From a virus: a stretch of DNA of 42,959 nucleotides. Position 1 is the first letter of the stretch. Each line of letters begins with the position of its first letter. The notes under the pieces are model-generated. The model was not told the origin of the DNA and made no database searches. It worked only from the letters and a program-made list of their open reading frames with translations. The DNA lies in the IMG/VR virus record IMGVR_UViG_3300027856_000451, positions 1-42,959 of that record; one strand, written 5' to 3'. Below, one piece after another: positions 22,570 to 29,658 of the stretch. The translations under genes and the position numbers were made by a program.

Positions 22570-23428
22570 AAAAATAATAAGTTTTAAAGAATTTTATTTG
22601 AGAGAATCCCACCATACAGGTTATTTTCCTACATTTAAAGCTGGGTGGGAAGGCGCCAAAAAACACGGTCCTGGTATCGCCAAAGGTGCAGCTAAAGGTA
22701 TTGGGGGTATCGCCAAAGGTGCAGCTAAAGGTATTGGGGGTGCAGCCAAACTAGGTGCAAAAGGTGCTTGGGGTGCAACCAAAGGTCTATATAAAGGTGC
22801 GAAGGCTGGAGCCAACTTTGCAAAAAGTATGGCCCCTGGGTATAAACCGCAATTTTCGGTAGGGGCACCTAGAAAAGGTGAAGGGGGAGTGTCGGATTCG
22901 AAATCAACCCGGGAGGCTGCGAGACGATTCGCTGAATGGAGAAACAAAAATATAACAGCGAAAGATGGTAAGACTGAAGAAGCAAAAACTTTTGAAGATT
23001 TCAAGAAATCGGCGATACATATACCCGAAAATATCTTCAAAAATCAAAACCTCCCCGGTATGGTAAAAGCACTAACAGGTAAAGTAGATCTTGATGAAAT
23101 ATTCGACTTCGTCAATCATCCTACGGTCAAGGGAGTACAAGTACCCACCAAGTTAAAAATTGGTGGAGAGCTACCGTTAATGGTTTTGATGGCCGGCGAC
23201 GCACCGGTTGGTGTTGTTGATGGTAAGTATAGAAGAGGTACCGAGGCGTTTCCTAAAATATTCAATCGCCCAGGTCATTATGCGAATCAAGTTGTTGATT
23301 CAATGAAAAGATATTTCGATACGGGGTATAAGAAAAAACAATCCATAGACATGTCTTCAAAGAACTTTAATCAAGATGGCTTGGCTATTCTTCGAAGAAA
23401 TAAATACCTACCATGGGAAAGCTTGTAA
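22559..23428 (+). CDS. Tagged Gly/Ala/Lys-repeat protein
   Basis: A 289-residue protein. Residues 1-16, MRDKKIISFKEFYLRE, are a basic tag ending in L-R-E. Residues 30-95 are an Ala/Gly/Lys repeat in steps of about 11 residues (AKGAAKGIGGI and variants), a cationic amphipathic sequence that could bind DNA or membrane. Residues 150-289 form a folded-looking domain (VDLDEIFDFVNHPTVKGVQV, later PGHYANQVVDSMKRYFDTGY) that I do not recognise. It is coupled to the preceding Gly-zipper protein by an 11-nt overlap. Probably a virion or injected protein; no enzyme motif seen. Confidence 0.6.
   Translation: MRDKKIISFKEFYLRESHHTGYFPTFKAGWEGAKKHGPGIAKGAAKGIGGIAKGAAKGIGGAAKLGAKGAWGATKGLYKGAKAGANFAKSMAPGYKPQFSVGAPRKGEGGVSDSKSTREAARRFAEWRNKNITAKDGKTEEAKTFEDFKKSAIHIPENIFKNQNLPGMVKALTGKVDLDEIFDFVNHPTVKGVQVPTKLKIGGELPLMVLMAGDAPVGVVDGKYRRGTEAFPKIFNRPGHYANQVVDSMKRYFDTGYKKKQSIDMSSKNFNQDGLAILRRNKYLPWESL
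22673..22738 (+). repeat. Perfect 33-bp tandem duplication inside a gene
   Basis: Units 22673-22705 and 22706-22738 are identical, in frame, and encode an 11-residue step of the Ala/Gly/Lys repeat. Degenerate copies follow. Perfect identity at the DNA level implies a recent duplication. Confidence 0.9.
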
Positions 23429-23450
23429 GTTAAAAGTCTGGTACTATAAT
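23423..23450 (+). promoter_or_regulatory. Sigma70-type promoter, copy 1 of a 28-bp repeat
   Basis: -35 TTGTAA (23423-23428), 16-bp spacer, -10 TATAAT (23445-23450), then 8 nt to ATG 23459. The entire 28 bp is repeated identically at 23718-23745. The -35 overlaps the stop of the preceding gene. Confidence 0.8.
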
Positions 23451-23458
23451 AAGTCCAT

Positions 23459-23710
23459 ATGGACACAATTATAACAATATTCCTCGTATTATCCGGTATC
23501 ATTAATCTATGTTGCTTTATCGCAGTATTAATATCCCTATGGCAAGACAACATGGTGCTAGGGATAGCATGTCTTGTTGGTCTCTTTATCACAGGTATAG
23601 GAGGTCTTATATTATATGTATGGGGATGGTTTCAGAGCGAGCATCGTGTGACAATGATCATATGGACAATATCACAAGTAATGTTTACCGTACTTTGGAT
23701 GGTTAGCTGA
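23459..23710 (+). CDS. Small three-helix membrane protein
   Basis: An 83-residue, almost wholly hydrophobic protein with three likely membrane segments: about 4-27 (IITIFLVLSGIINLCCFIAVLI), 33-57 (LGIACLVGLFITGIGGLILYVWGW) and 64-82 (TMIIWTISQVMFTVLWMV). Its topology resembles small holins, but it is read from a strong sigma70-type early promoter and lies away from any endolysin, which argues against a timed lysis role. It may be an early host-membrane modifier. Family not recognised. Confidence 0.65.
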   Translation: MDTIITIFLVLSGIINLCCFIAVLISLWQDNMVLGIACLVGLFITGIGGLILYVWGWFQSEHRVTMIIWTISQVMFTVLWMVS

Positions 23711-23717
23711 TAAATCA

Positions 23718-23745
23718 TTGTAAGTTAAAAGTCTGGTACTATAAT
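23718..23745 (+). promoter_or_regulatory. Sigma70-type promoter, copy 2 of a 28-bp repeat
   Basis: -35 TTGTAA (23718-23723), 16-bp spacer, -10 TATAAT (23740-23745), then 7 nt to ATG 23753. Identical over 28 bp to the promoter at 23423-23450, including the spacer. Confidence 0.8.
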
Positions 23746-23752
23746 ATATTTC

Positions 23753-24085
23753 ATGGACAAACAAAGTGAAGACAATACTATCTTCGACTCAGGTGCTCAA
23801 AGAGATGATAGAAAAGGTAAATTACGCTTCTCTCTTGTTCCTCACAAACCTCTTGAAAGGGTAATGCAACGTTACATAGACGGAGCCGAAACATATGGAG
23901 AAAACAATTGGATGAAAGGTATGAAATACTCTGTTTACTATGATAGTGCTTTGAGACATTTAATGAAATTTTGGGAAGGAAAGGATAGCGAAGATCATCT
24001 AGCTGCAGCTGCATGGAACATATTTGCTCTTATGCAAGAAAAAGATAATAAAGCACTTGATGATAGGGAAAACTTTCCTAATTAA
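23753..24085 (+). CDS. MazG-like dNTP pyrophosphohydrolase (DUF5664-type)
   Basis: A 110-residue all-alpha protein. GKLRFSLVPHKPLERVMQRY, then GAETYGENNWMKGM (about 22-61), then LRHLMKFWEGKDSEDHLAAA (68-87) follow the dATP/dGTP diphosphohydrolase-like (DUF5664) pattern of the MazG-related helical family. E-x-Y-G-x-x-N-W and the later E-D-H-L-A-A-A-A-W carry the metal-binding acids. Such enzymes cleave (d)NTPs to monophosphates, shaping nucleotide pools or removing signals such as ppGpp. It is driven by its own early-type promoter. The P-loop kinase gene begins 4 nt after its stop. Confidence 0.75.
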   Translation: MDKQSEDNTIFDSGAQRDDRKGKLRFSLVPHKPLERVMQRYIDGAETYGENNWMKGMKYSVYYDSALRHLMKFWEGKDSEDHLAAAAWNIFALMQEKDNKALDDRENFPN

Positions 24086-24089
24086 TATT

Positions 24090-24839
24090 ATGCGTATTGC
24101 TGTATCTGGTACCGCTTGTCAAGGAAAGACAACTTTTATTAAAGACTTCATAAAAGAATGGCCTATGTATTCTACACCTGAGAAGACATACAGAGACTTT
24201 ATTTCTGAAAATAACCTCCCTCATAGCGATAATACTAATCAAGACGCTCAATGGTCAATATTAAACTATGTCGTTGATAATATTCTTGAATCTGAAAAAG
24301 GGGATAAAATTATCTATGATAGATGTCCTTTAGATAATTTGGTTTATTCTTTGTGGGCTCATGAAAAAGGTATTAATGATATTGACAAAGCTTTTATTAA
24401 TAAATGCATTCCTGTGGTGAGAGAAAGTTTAAAATTTATTGATGTCATTTTCTTGACCCCTATTACAAATGTAAGTCCTATAGATATAGTTGATGATGGT
24501 ACGAGATCAATTAATATAGAACACATAGAAGAAATAGATCATTTATTCAAAGGTATAGAACAACAATATTTTCAAAATTTAAAAGCTTCACCGTTTTTAC
24601 CGTATGATGATTGTCCTGCAATTGTTGAAATATTCGGTAATCAACAAGAACGTGTGCATTTAGTGAGGCAGTATCTAGATGCTGAAGGTGATTTATTAGG
24701 TGATAATGAATCTTCTATTTTGGATCCTGGAGAGGTATCTGATATGGAATCTATTATAAGAGATCAACGCGTTGAAATTGCAAATGAAAAAGCTCGTCAA
24801 GATGTGCTTATCAAACAGATTCAAGATTCTAGAAATTAA
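24090..24839 (+). CDS. P-loop kinase/ATPase (AAA_28/NadR-like) with C-terminal coiled coil
   Basis: A 249-residue protein from ATG 24090 (an in-frame upstream ATG lies inside the preceding gene). SGTACQGKTTFIKDF (6-20) is the Walker A loop. YDRCPLDNLVYSLW (about 72-85) resembles the DR-x-x-D-x-x-(A/V)-Y motif of small-molecule kinases such as NadR or nucleoside kinases. The last 50 residues form a charged helix, likely coiled coil (MESIIRDQRVEIANEKARQD). It may phosphorylate a nucleoside or nucleotide-like substrate, fitting its MazG-like neighbour. Stop codons of this gene and the convergent 24836-25948 gene share bases. Confidence 0.7.
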   Translation: MRIAVSGTACQGKTTFIKDFIKEWPMYSTPEKTYRDFISENNLPHSDNTNQDAQWSILNYVVDNILESEKGDKIIYDRCPLDNLVYSLWAHEKGINDIDKAFINKCIPVVRESLKFIDVIFLTPITNVSPIDIVDDGTRSINIEHIEEIDHLFKGIEQQYFQNLKASPFLPYDDCPAIVEIFGNQQERVHLVRQYLDAEGDLLGDNESSILDPGEVSDMESIIRDQRVEIANEKARQDVLIKQIQDSRN

Positions 24840-25948
24840 GCTGGTGTCCCGTAAACTCTAAGCATAACGTTCGCCGTATCCCATAACGTGGGTGTTTCAT
24901 AATCCTGCATCCCATCCGGCATAATTCTCCAGCTTGAAGGTAAACCACCTGCTTGAGGTATTAGTTTTATAAATTCAGAAAATTGGCTTGTTAAAACGCT
25001 TTGAATTATTTGAGGGTCAAAATCATAAGATCGTTGTTTCCCTACAGATGTTTGATTGATAGCAGTAGCCTCAGGACTTCCTAAAGCAGTAAAACTACCT
25101 ATAGGCTTATTCTTTACGTCCTTTCTAACTGATGTTCCTTTACGAATACCAAAATATTCTAAATTACCAAAATCTGCTTGAGGTATTACGGTAAAATTTA
25201 TAGGTATAGCATTACCGTTAGTACCATTTGGAATAGCGTAGCTACCTGCGGTAGTTACAATGCTATCTCGCCCATCACCAAATTGAACCAATAAAGCTGA
25301 TTTGTTAGTTGTTTGACTCCCCATACCCCCGGTAAAAGCAACTTCCCATGTAACCCCAATATAAGAATACTGAGCTCCCCCTGTTGTTGAAGTTATAAGA
25401 GGTATTATGTCGTCGTCTGTGGATGTATTAATCGAACTGAAAGTATTATTATATTCGCTAATGTTGTTATATAAGCCTGCAGTACCTGTAAAGACCGGTA
25501 CGTTATTGTTTACTTGTAAAATATCTCCCTCTAGTCCTGGTTCAATTACTTTCCATGATGAAGAACCGCCTGCATATCTTACAAGACTTCCTGATTTAAC
25601 ATCATTTGTAGGTAACCAGTGTGTTGTACTTAATTTTTGAACCGTTGCGTATGTACTACTCCAATTAGCGCTTTGTTCACGTACTAATGTACCCACACCA
25701 CCTAAACTTGAAAGTGCATTAATCGAGGTATTAATAGCACTAAATGCATTGGTTAGACTCACTACTTGACTCGAAAGACTTTCGATTGTTGAATAAAAAT
25801 CTACATTATCAGCAGTTAAAATTAAATTTTGAAAATCTAGTTTATATATAACCCCGTCTGAAACGGTAAACAAATAATCTCCATTTACTATATCTTGAAT
25901 CTCCGCTATACTATCTAGAGTAATAAAATTGGTATTGCCAATTGACAT
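24836..25948 (-). CDS. Probable tail-fibre or appendage structural protein
   Basis: A 370-residue, Ser/Thr/Asn/Gly-rich protein without enzyme motifs. The N-terminal 30 residues (ITLDSIAEIQDIVNGDYLFTV) look like the fibre-base segment often seen in phage appendages. Residues 50-90 contain a short heptad stretch (IESLSSQVVSLTNAFSAINT), a likely trimeric coiled coil. The rest is beta-rich with many Gly/Asn turns, as in fibre shafts and tips. It is on the minus strand, alone, with a late-type octamer (CATAAATA) 6 nt before its ATG. The adhesin role is inference from composition. Confidence 0.55.
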   Translation of the reverse strand: MSIGNTNFITLDSIAEIQDIVNGDYLFTVSDGVIYKLDFQNLILTADNVDFYSTIESLSSQVVSLTNAFSAINTSINALSSLGGVGTLVREQSANWSSTYATVQKLSTTHWLPTNDVKSGSLVRYAGGSSSWKVIEPGLEGDILQVNNNVPVFTGTAGLYNNISEYNNTFSSINTSTDDDIIPLITSTTGGAQYSYIGVTWEVAFTGGMGSQTTNKSALLVQFGDGRDSIVTTAGSYAIPNGTNGNAIPINFTVIPQADFGNLEYFGIRKGTSVRKDVKNKPIGSFTALGSPEATAINQTSVGKQRSYDFDPQIIQSVLTSQFSEFIKLIPQAGGLPSSWRIMPDGMQDYETPTLWDTANVMLRVYGTPA

Positions 25949-25969
25949 TTTAATTATTTATGCTAAAAT
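25942..25969 (+). promoter_or_regulatory. Sigma70-type promoter of the glycan island
   Basis: -35 TTGACA (25942-25947, perfect consensus), 16-bp spacer, -10 TAAAAT (25964-25969) with an extended TGC before it, then 11 nt to ATG 25981. It shows that the in-frame ATG at 25960, inside the spacer, is not used from this promoter. Confidence 0.75.
25955..25962 (-). promoter_or_regulatory. T4-late-like octamer CATAAATA (minus strand)
   Basis: CATAAATA then ATTAAA and the ATG of the minus-strand structural gene, a 6-nt gap. It lies inside the spacer of the divergent sigma70-type promoter, so early plus-strand and late minus-strand transcription are likely mutually exclusive. Confidence 0.5.
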
Positions 25970-25980
25970 ACTTATGTACC

Positions 25981-27006
25981 ATGGCAATTTCAAAGTCACC
26001 TCAGCAGATATTAAACGGTCAAGGTAAACTGGTTGGTATTAATGCTGAAAGACCGGCTGCTATCGCAGCGCGCTCTTCATATTGGGACTGGATAGGGTCA
26101 ATCCCATCTTGGAAACCACCACCTCTTAAAGATACTGTAGGTTTAGCTATTATTACTTGTAATAGGGAAAATTTTCTTGAAAAGGTATTAGCTTCAATAC
26201 CAAGACATAAAATCCACTATCTTTGCATTATTAATGATGGTGACAGCCCAGATTTTAAAAATAAATCAGATCATGGCCCAAGAAGATTTGTATATAGTAA
26301 AGACGGCCTTTGCGGTAATTATTTTTATACTGGTGGTAATAGGGGTGTTGGTTTTGCTAAAAACTGGGCATTTACACAACTGCTGAAAACTGGCCATTCT
26401 CAAGAATTGCAGCATTGGCCGGGTGATAAACAAGGTATAGATCATATGTTCTTAATGGAAGATGATATTATCATAAAAGACGAAAACGTTTTTGAAAAGT
26501 ATATTGAAGCAAGTAAGAAAACAGGATTAAAACATTTAATGTATGGTTACCACGGCCCGGCAAATAAACGTAACGGTAAACCCTTTCCAAGAAAAATAGT
26601 TGATTATGGTGATGGTGTTTCAATTGCTCTTAACACACATTGTGTAGGTGCATTTACATATTATCATAGAAGTTGCGTTGAAAAGGTTGGGTTGTTTGAT
26701 AACCACTATATTAATGCTTTTGAACACGTTGATCATTCTTATATGTTAGCAAAAGAAAAAATGTCTACCCCTTACTGGTGGTGGGCTGATGTAGCTAATA
26801 GTTATGATTATTTGGATGAATTGGCTTGTAGTGAAAATAACAGTACAATTAGAGGTCGATCAGACTGGTTACAAAATATTAAAAATGCGGTTCATCATTT
26901 TGAAAAAAAACACGGGTACCAACCAGCATACGACAGACCGGTGCCTGATACTCCATTTGAAGAGGTACTTGATAACCTAAAACAAATTAAATTATGCACG
27001 ACTTAA
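25981..27006 (+). CDS. Family 2-type glycosyltransferase
   Basis: A 341-residue protein from ATG 25981. VGLAIITCNRENFLEKVLASIP (about 46-67) is the nucleotide-binding start of GT2 enzymes. MFLMEDDIIIKDENVFEKYI (about 157-176) holds the acidic ED-D metal motif. HCVGAFTYYHRSCVEKVGLFD and FEHVDHSYMLAKEK are the acceptor-side GT2 motifs (the second in place of ED-x-D/ExDxxxR). It leads a run of overlapping glycan genes from a strong promoter. It would transfer a sugar from a nucleotide donor in the cytoplasm; donor unknown. Confidence 0.8.
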   Translation: MAISKSPQQILNGQGKLVGINAERPAAIAARSSYWDWIGSIPSWKPPPLKDTVGLAIITCNRENFLEKVLASIPRHKIHYLCIINDGDSPDFKNKSDHGPRRFVYSKDGLCGNYFYTGGNRGVGFAKNWAFTQLLKTGHSQELQHWPGDKQGIDHMFLMEDDIIIKDENVFEKYIEASKKTGLKHLMYGYHGPANKRNGKPFPRKIVDYGDGVSIALNTHCVGAFTYYHRSCVEKVGLFDNHYINAFEHVDHSYMLAKEKMSTPYWWWADVANSYDYLDELACSENNSTIRGRSDWLQNIKNAVHHFEKKHGYQPAYDRPVPDTPFEEVLDNLKQIKLCTT

Positions 27007-27848
27007 AAAACATAACATTTTTAACTTTTGTAAGATTAGATAATGAAGAACGTAGATCTAATCTTAAAGCAATGTATAATTTTTATAAAAACAATTGTGA
27101 AAATTACACCCATATTTTTATTGAAGATGATAGTGAATGTAAAATTCACGATGTAATTGATTTAGATAAAAAAGATATTTCAATTTTTGTAAAAAGTCAA
27201 ACAGAATGGCGAAAAGGTGAAGGGTATAACAAAGGAATTAAATTAGCAAAAACTAATATTTTAAATTTTATTGATACTGATATCATTATTGACCCCAATC
27301 AATTAAACGAAACTGCAGAGTTACTTCGCAAAGATATTAATGCAGGTTTAGTATATCCTTACAATGGTTTGTTTCTTTGTGCTGAAAAAGAAATGAAAGA
27401 TAAATTTTGTGAGACATTATCTTTAGATACTTTCAAAATTCCTGAAAAGTTCAAAACCTTCACGGGCTCAAGAGACCAATCAATACAAACCCTCTCTAGT
27501 TATCTTAATAAAACGTATGATGGTATTTTAGTAGGGCATGTAATTAGTAAAGGTGGTTGTGTAATGGGTAGGAAAGATAATCTAATTCGTTGTAATGGGT
27601 ATAATCCTAACTTTTTAGGGTGGGGGTATGAAGATGATGAAGCACCATATAGAGTCAATAAACTTGGCTACGGTGTTGGTAGAATCGAAGGTAGAGGGAA
27701 GGTTGTATGGCATTTACACCATTTTGATGGAACAGGTTCAAAAAAAGAGAAACAACCCTTCTATAAAGAAAATCAAAAAATTATGGTTCATGTTGAAACT
27801 GTTTCTTCTTACGAATTAAAAAACTATACAAAAAGTTGGGTAATGTAA
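26994..27848 (+). CDS. Glycosyltransferase with GT7-C-like (galactosyltransferase) domain
   Basis: A 284-residue GT-A protein. GYNKGIKLAKTNILNFIDTDIIIDP (about 75-100) contains the D-T-D metal motif. SKGGCVMGRKDNLIRCNGYN, then FLGWGYEDDEAPYRV (about 180-215), matches the C-terminal galactosyltransferase (GT7-C) signature G-x-x-x-x-x-(F/W)xGWGxED. HLHHF near 240 may supply the last metal ligand. It overlaps both neighbours (13 nt upstream, 1 nt downstream), so it belongs to the island operon. It is similar in layout to 28729-29658 and probably derives from a duplication. Confidence 0.8.
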   Translation: MHDLKNITFLTFVRLDNEERRSNLKAMYNFYKNNCENYTHIFIEDDSECKIHDVIDLDKKDISIFVKSQTEWRKGEGYNKGIKLAKTNILNFIDTDIIIDPNQLNETAELLRKDINAGLVYPYNGLFLCAEKEMKDKFCETLSLDTFKIPEKFKTFTGSRDQSIQTLSSYLNKTYDGILVGHVISKGGCVMGRKDNLIRCNGYNPNFLGWGYEDDEAPYRVNKLGYGVGRIEGRGKVVWHLHHFDGTGSKKEKQPFYKENQKIMVHVETVSSYELKNYTKSWVM

Positions 27849-28729
27849 TGAAAATCGGAGTATTAACTGGAGCAGATGAAAATCAGAAAAATTTATTAGA
27901 TATTACACTACCAATATTAAAACAGTATTGTCTTTATCATGATTACGATTTGCATTATTTTACAGATAATGTAGACGGTATAACTCAAATAGAAGGTAAA
28001 TCTTATTTTGCTAGATATCCTTTTATGAAAAAGCATTTAAAAAACTATGATTGGGTTTTTTGGATAGATGCTGATTGCTTAGTTATGAATTTTTATAAAA
28101 AATTAGAAGACTATATTGATGATAGATATGACATTATTTTAGATTTACAATGTGGTTGTACATATCCTCTAGCAGCCTCTGGACATGGTTTTTGGAAAGA
28201 TGATGAAAATACACATTACATTTTAGATCATATGATTACACATGCTAAAAAAAGCAGCCCGGGTATAGCTGATAATGAAATATTAAATTATTTCTTTAAA
28301 AAGCTCTTTAATGAGCAAAAAGTTGAATTTGAAAAAAGCGTCAAGTTGTGCGGTCCTGGTAAAGATAGGATAGGTCATTATGATAAAGAAATTATAGAAT
28401 GTGAAATTCATCAAAAATTGGGATTTCCAGAAGGTGAATTTCATCTTCATGAAGATGTTGATAAACTTCATGTTTCATTTGAAGATATATATAGGCCTGG
28501 TAGAGATTTTCTTTACCATAGATCGGGTGTTAGTAAATTAGAAAAACGAACTGAAAATGCTCTTAATTTTAGTGACGGGTATTGCACACCACCAAGAATG
28601 TTTGCTACAAAAGAGAGTGATTTAAAATACCACGCGGATAGAGTGGTAAGACCGAAAATAGTTCCTAAATCTTTAAAGGATAAAATCGACCAGCGCGAAT
28701 GGTTGTACACAGCACTAAACCCAGAATAA
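27848..28729 (+). CDS. GT34-like glycosyltransferase
   Basis: A 293-residue protein from ATG 27848, which overlaps the previous stop (TAATG). YARYPFMKKHLKNYDWVFWIDADCLVMN-type sequence (about 55-83) carries a D-A-D metal motif after an aromatic strand, as in the galactosyl/mannosyltransferase family GT34 (GMA12/MNN10). SSPGIADNEILNYFF near 137-151 matches the AD-(N/Q)-x-x-(I/L) acceptor motif. A later H-L-H-E-D and H-V-S-F provide possible metal His. It is coupled to both neighbours. Substrate unknown. Confidence 0.7.
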   Translation: MKIGVLTGADENQKNLLDITLPILKQYCLYHDYDLHYFTDNVDGITQIEGKSYFARYPFMKKHLKNYDWVFWIDADCLVMNFYKKLEDYIDDRYDIILDLQCGCTYPLAASGHGFWKDDENTHYILDHMITHAKKSSPGIADNEILNYFFKKLFNEQKVEFEKSVKLCGPGKDRIGHYDKEIIECEIHQKLGFPEGEFHLHEDVDKLHVSFEDIYRPGRDFLYHRSGVSKLEKRTENALNFSDGYCTPPRMFATKESDLKYHADRVVRPKIVPKSLKDKIDQREWLYTALNPE

Positions 28730-29658
28730 TGGAAGATTTAAAAGATATAGATATTATCGTTGCTACTAGAATAGATAACCACGAAAGAGCAATGAATGCT
28801 TTTTTAATGTATAGATTTTTTAAAGAACATACAATAAACAGCAGGTTTATTTTTGTTGAAGACTCTGCATCACCTTTTCTTCAAAGTTGTATACCAATAG
28901 AAGAAACTGACAAAATGTATTTTGAGCAAAATAGTTATTGCGTTGATCCGGATTCATCACATCAACAAAATGATGGTTTTTTTAGAAAAAGCAGATCATA
29001 CAATATAGGTATTGAAAAAAGCGAAAGAGAATATTTGTTATTTTTAGATTTAGATTGTGTGGTAAACCCTAAACAAATTATAGACATTTTAGATAAAATT
29101 AAAAAGAAGAAAGGGTTTGGTATATGTTATAATGGTCAACCTGCTTATTTAACTTATAATGCAAAGCAACTATATGCAGACGCTCCTTTATTTTCTACAT
29201 TAGAATCATTTTATCCTGATTTTAAAGTATTAGAGGTAGCTTTAGATAATAGAAGACGAGGGTTCCCTTCTTGGCCTGATTCTTTAAAGTATGAACACTG
29301 TAAAATTTTGGGTGTTAACGCATGTGGTGGTTGTCTATTAGGTAGGAAAAAAGACTTTATCAAAATAAAAGGGTTTAATGAAAATTTTGCGGGTTGGGGA
29401 TATGAAGATACGGAAATTATAAGTCGTATTAGAATTTTATATGGAAAATCACCGACCTTGGACTGGAAAACCGATCACGAACCTTTTTATAGGTGTGAAA
29501 ATAAAGAAGACTTTTTATTTCACTTTCCTCATACTAAAGAGTCGGTAACTTCACATCAAATTGTTTTAACAGGTAATAAAAAAGAATCTGATAAAGTAGA
29601 GGGTATGAACACAAAAGAACTTACAAAATATATTAAAACTTGGCCATGGTTAAAGTAA
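28729..29658 (+). CDS. Glycosyltransferase with GT2/GT7-C fold (chondroitin-polymerase-like motifs)
   Basis: A 309-residue protein from ATG 28729 (overlapping the preceding stop). It starts IDIIVATRIDNHERAMNAF. SYNIGIEKSEREYLLFLDLD (about 90-109) holds the D-x-D metal motif, and ACGGCLLGRKKDFIKIKGFN, then FAGWGYEDTEIISRI (about 200-235), is the GT7-C signature G-W-G-x-E-D. Chondroitin synthases and beta-1,4-galactosyltransferases share this arrangement. It overlaps the GT10 gene by 13 nt. It is a relative of 26994-27848. Confidence 0.8.
   Translation: MEDLKDIDIIVATRIDNHERAMNAFLMYRFFKEHTINSRFIFVEDSASPFLQSCIPIEETDKMYFEQNSYCVDPDSSHQQNDGFFRKSRSYNIGIEKSEREYLLFLDLDCVVNPKQIIDILDKIKKKKGFGICYNGQPAYLTYNAKQLYADAPLFSTLESFYPDFKVLEVALDNRRRGFPSWPDSLKYEHCKILGVNACGGCLLGRKKDFIKIKGFNENFAGWGYEDTEIISRIRILYGKSPTLDWKTDHEPFYRCENKEDFLFHFPHTKESVTSHQIVLTGNKKESDKVEGMNTKELTKYIKTWPWLK

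Noticed and set aside
22621-23040. A 139-codon minus-strand frame over the Ala/Gly/Lys repeat
   Set aside because: It is antisense to a well-supported tagged gene and is an Ala/Pro-rich complement of GC-richer repeat codons.
23459-23710. Holin
   Set aside because: Three membrane segments fit, but the early-type promoter and lack of an endolysin neighbour do not.
24057-24084. Sigma70-type promoter (TTGATG, 16 bp, TAATTA) for the P-loop kinase
   Set aside because: The -10 is poor and the sequence is inside the end of the MazG-like gene. Cotranscription is simpler.
24024-24089. Upstream in-frame start for the P-loop kinase
   Set aside because: It is inside the MazG-like gene, and the Walker A region begins directly after ATG 24090 as in related kinases.
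25960-25980. Upstream ATG for the GT2 gene
   Set aside because: It lies within the promoter spacer, so the transcript should not contain it; ATG 25981 is preferred.
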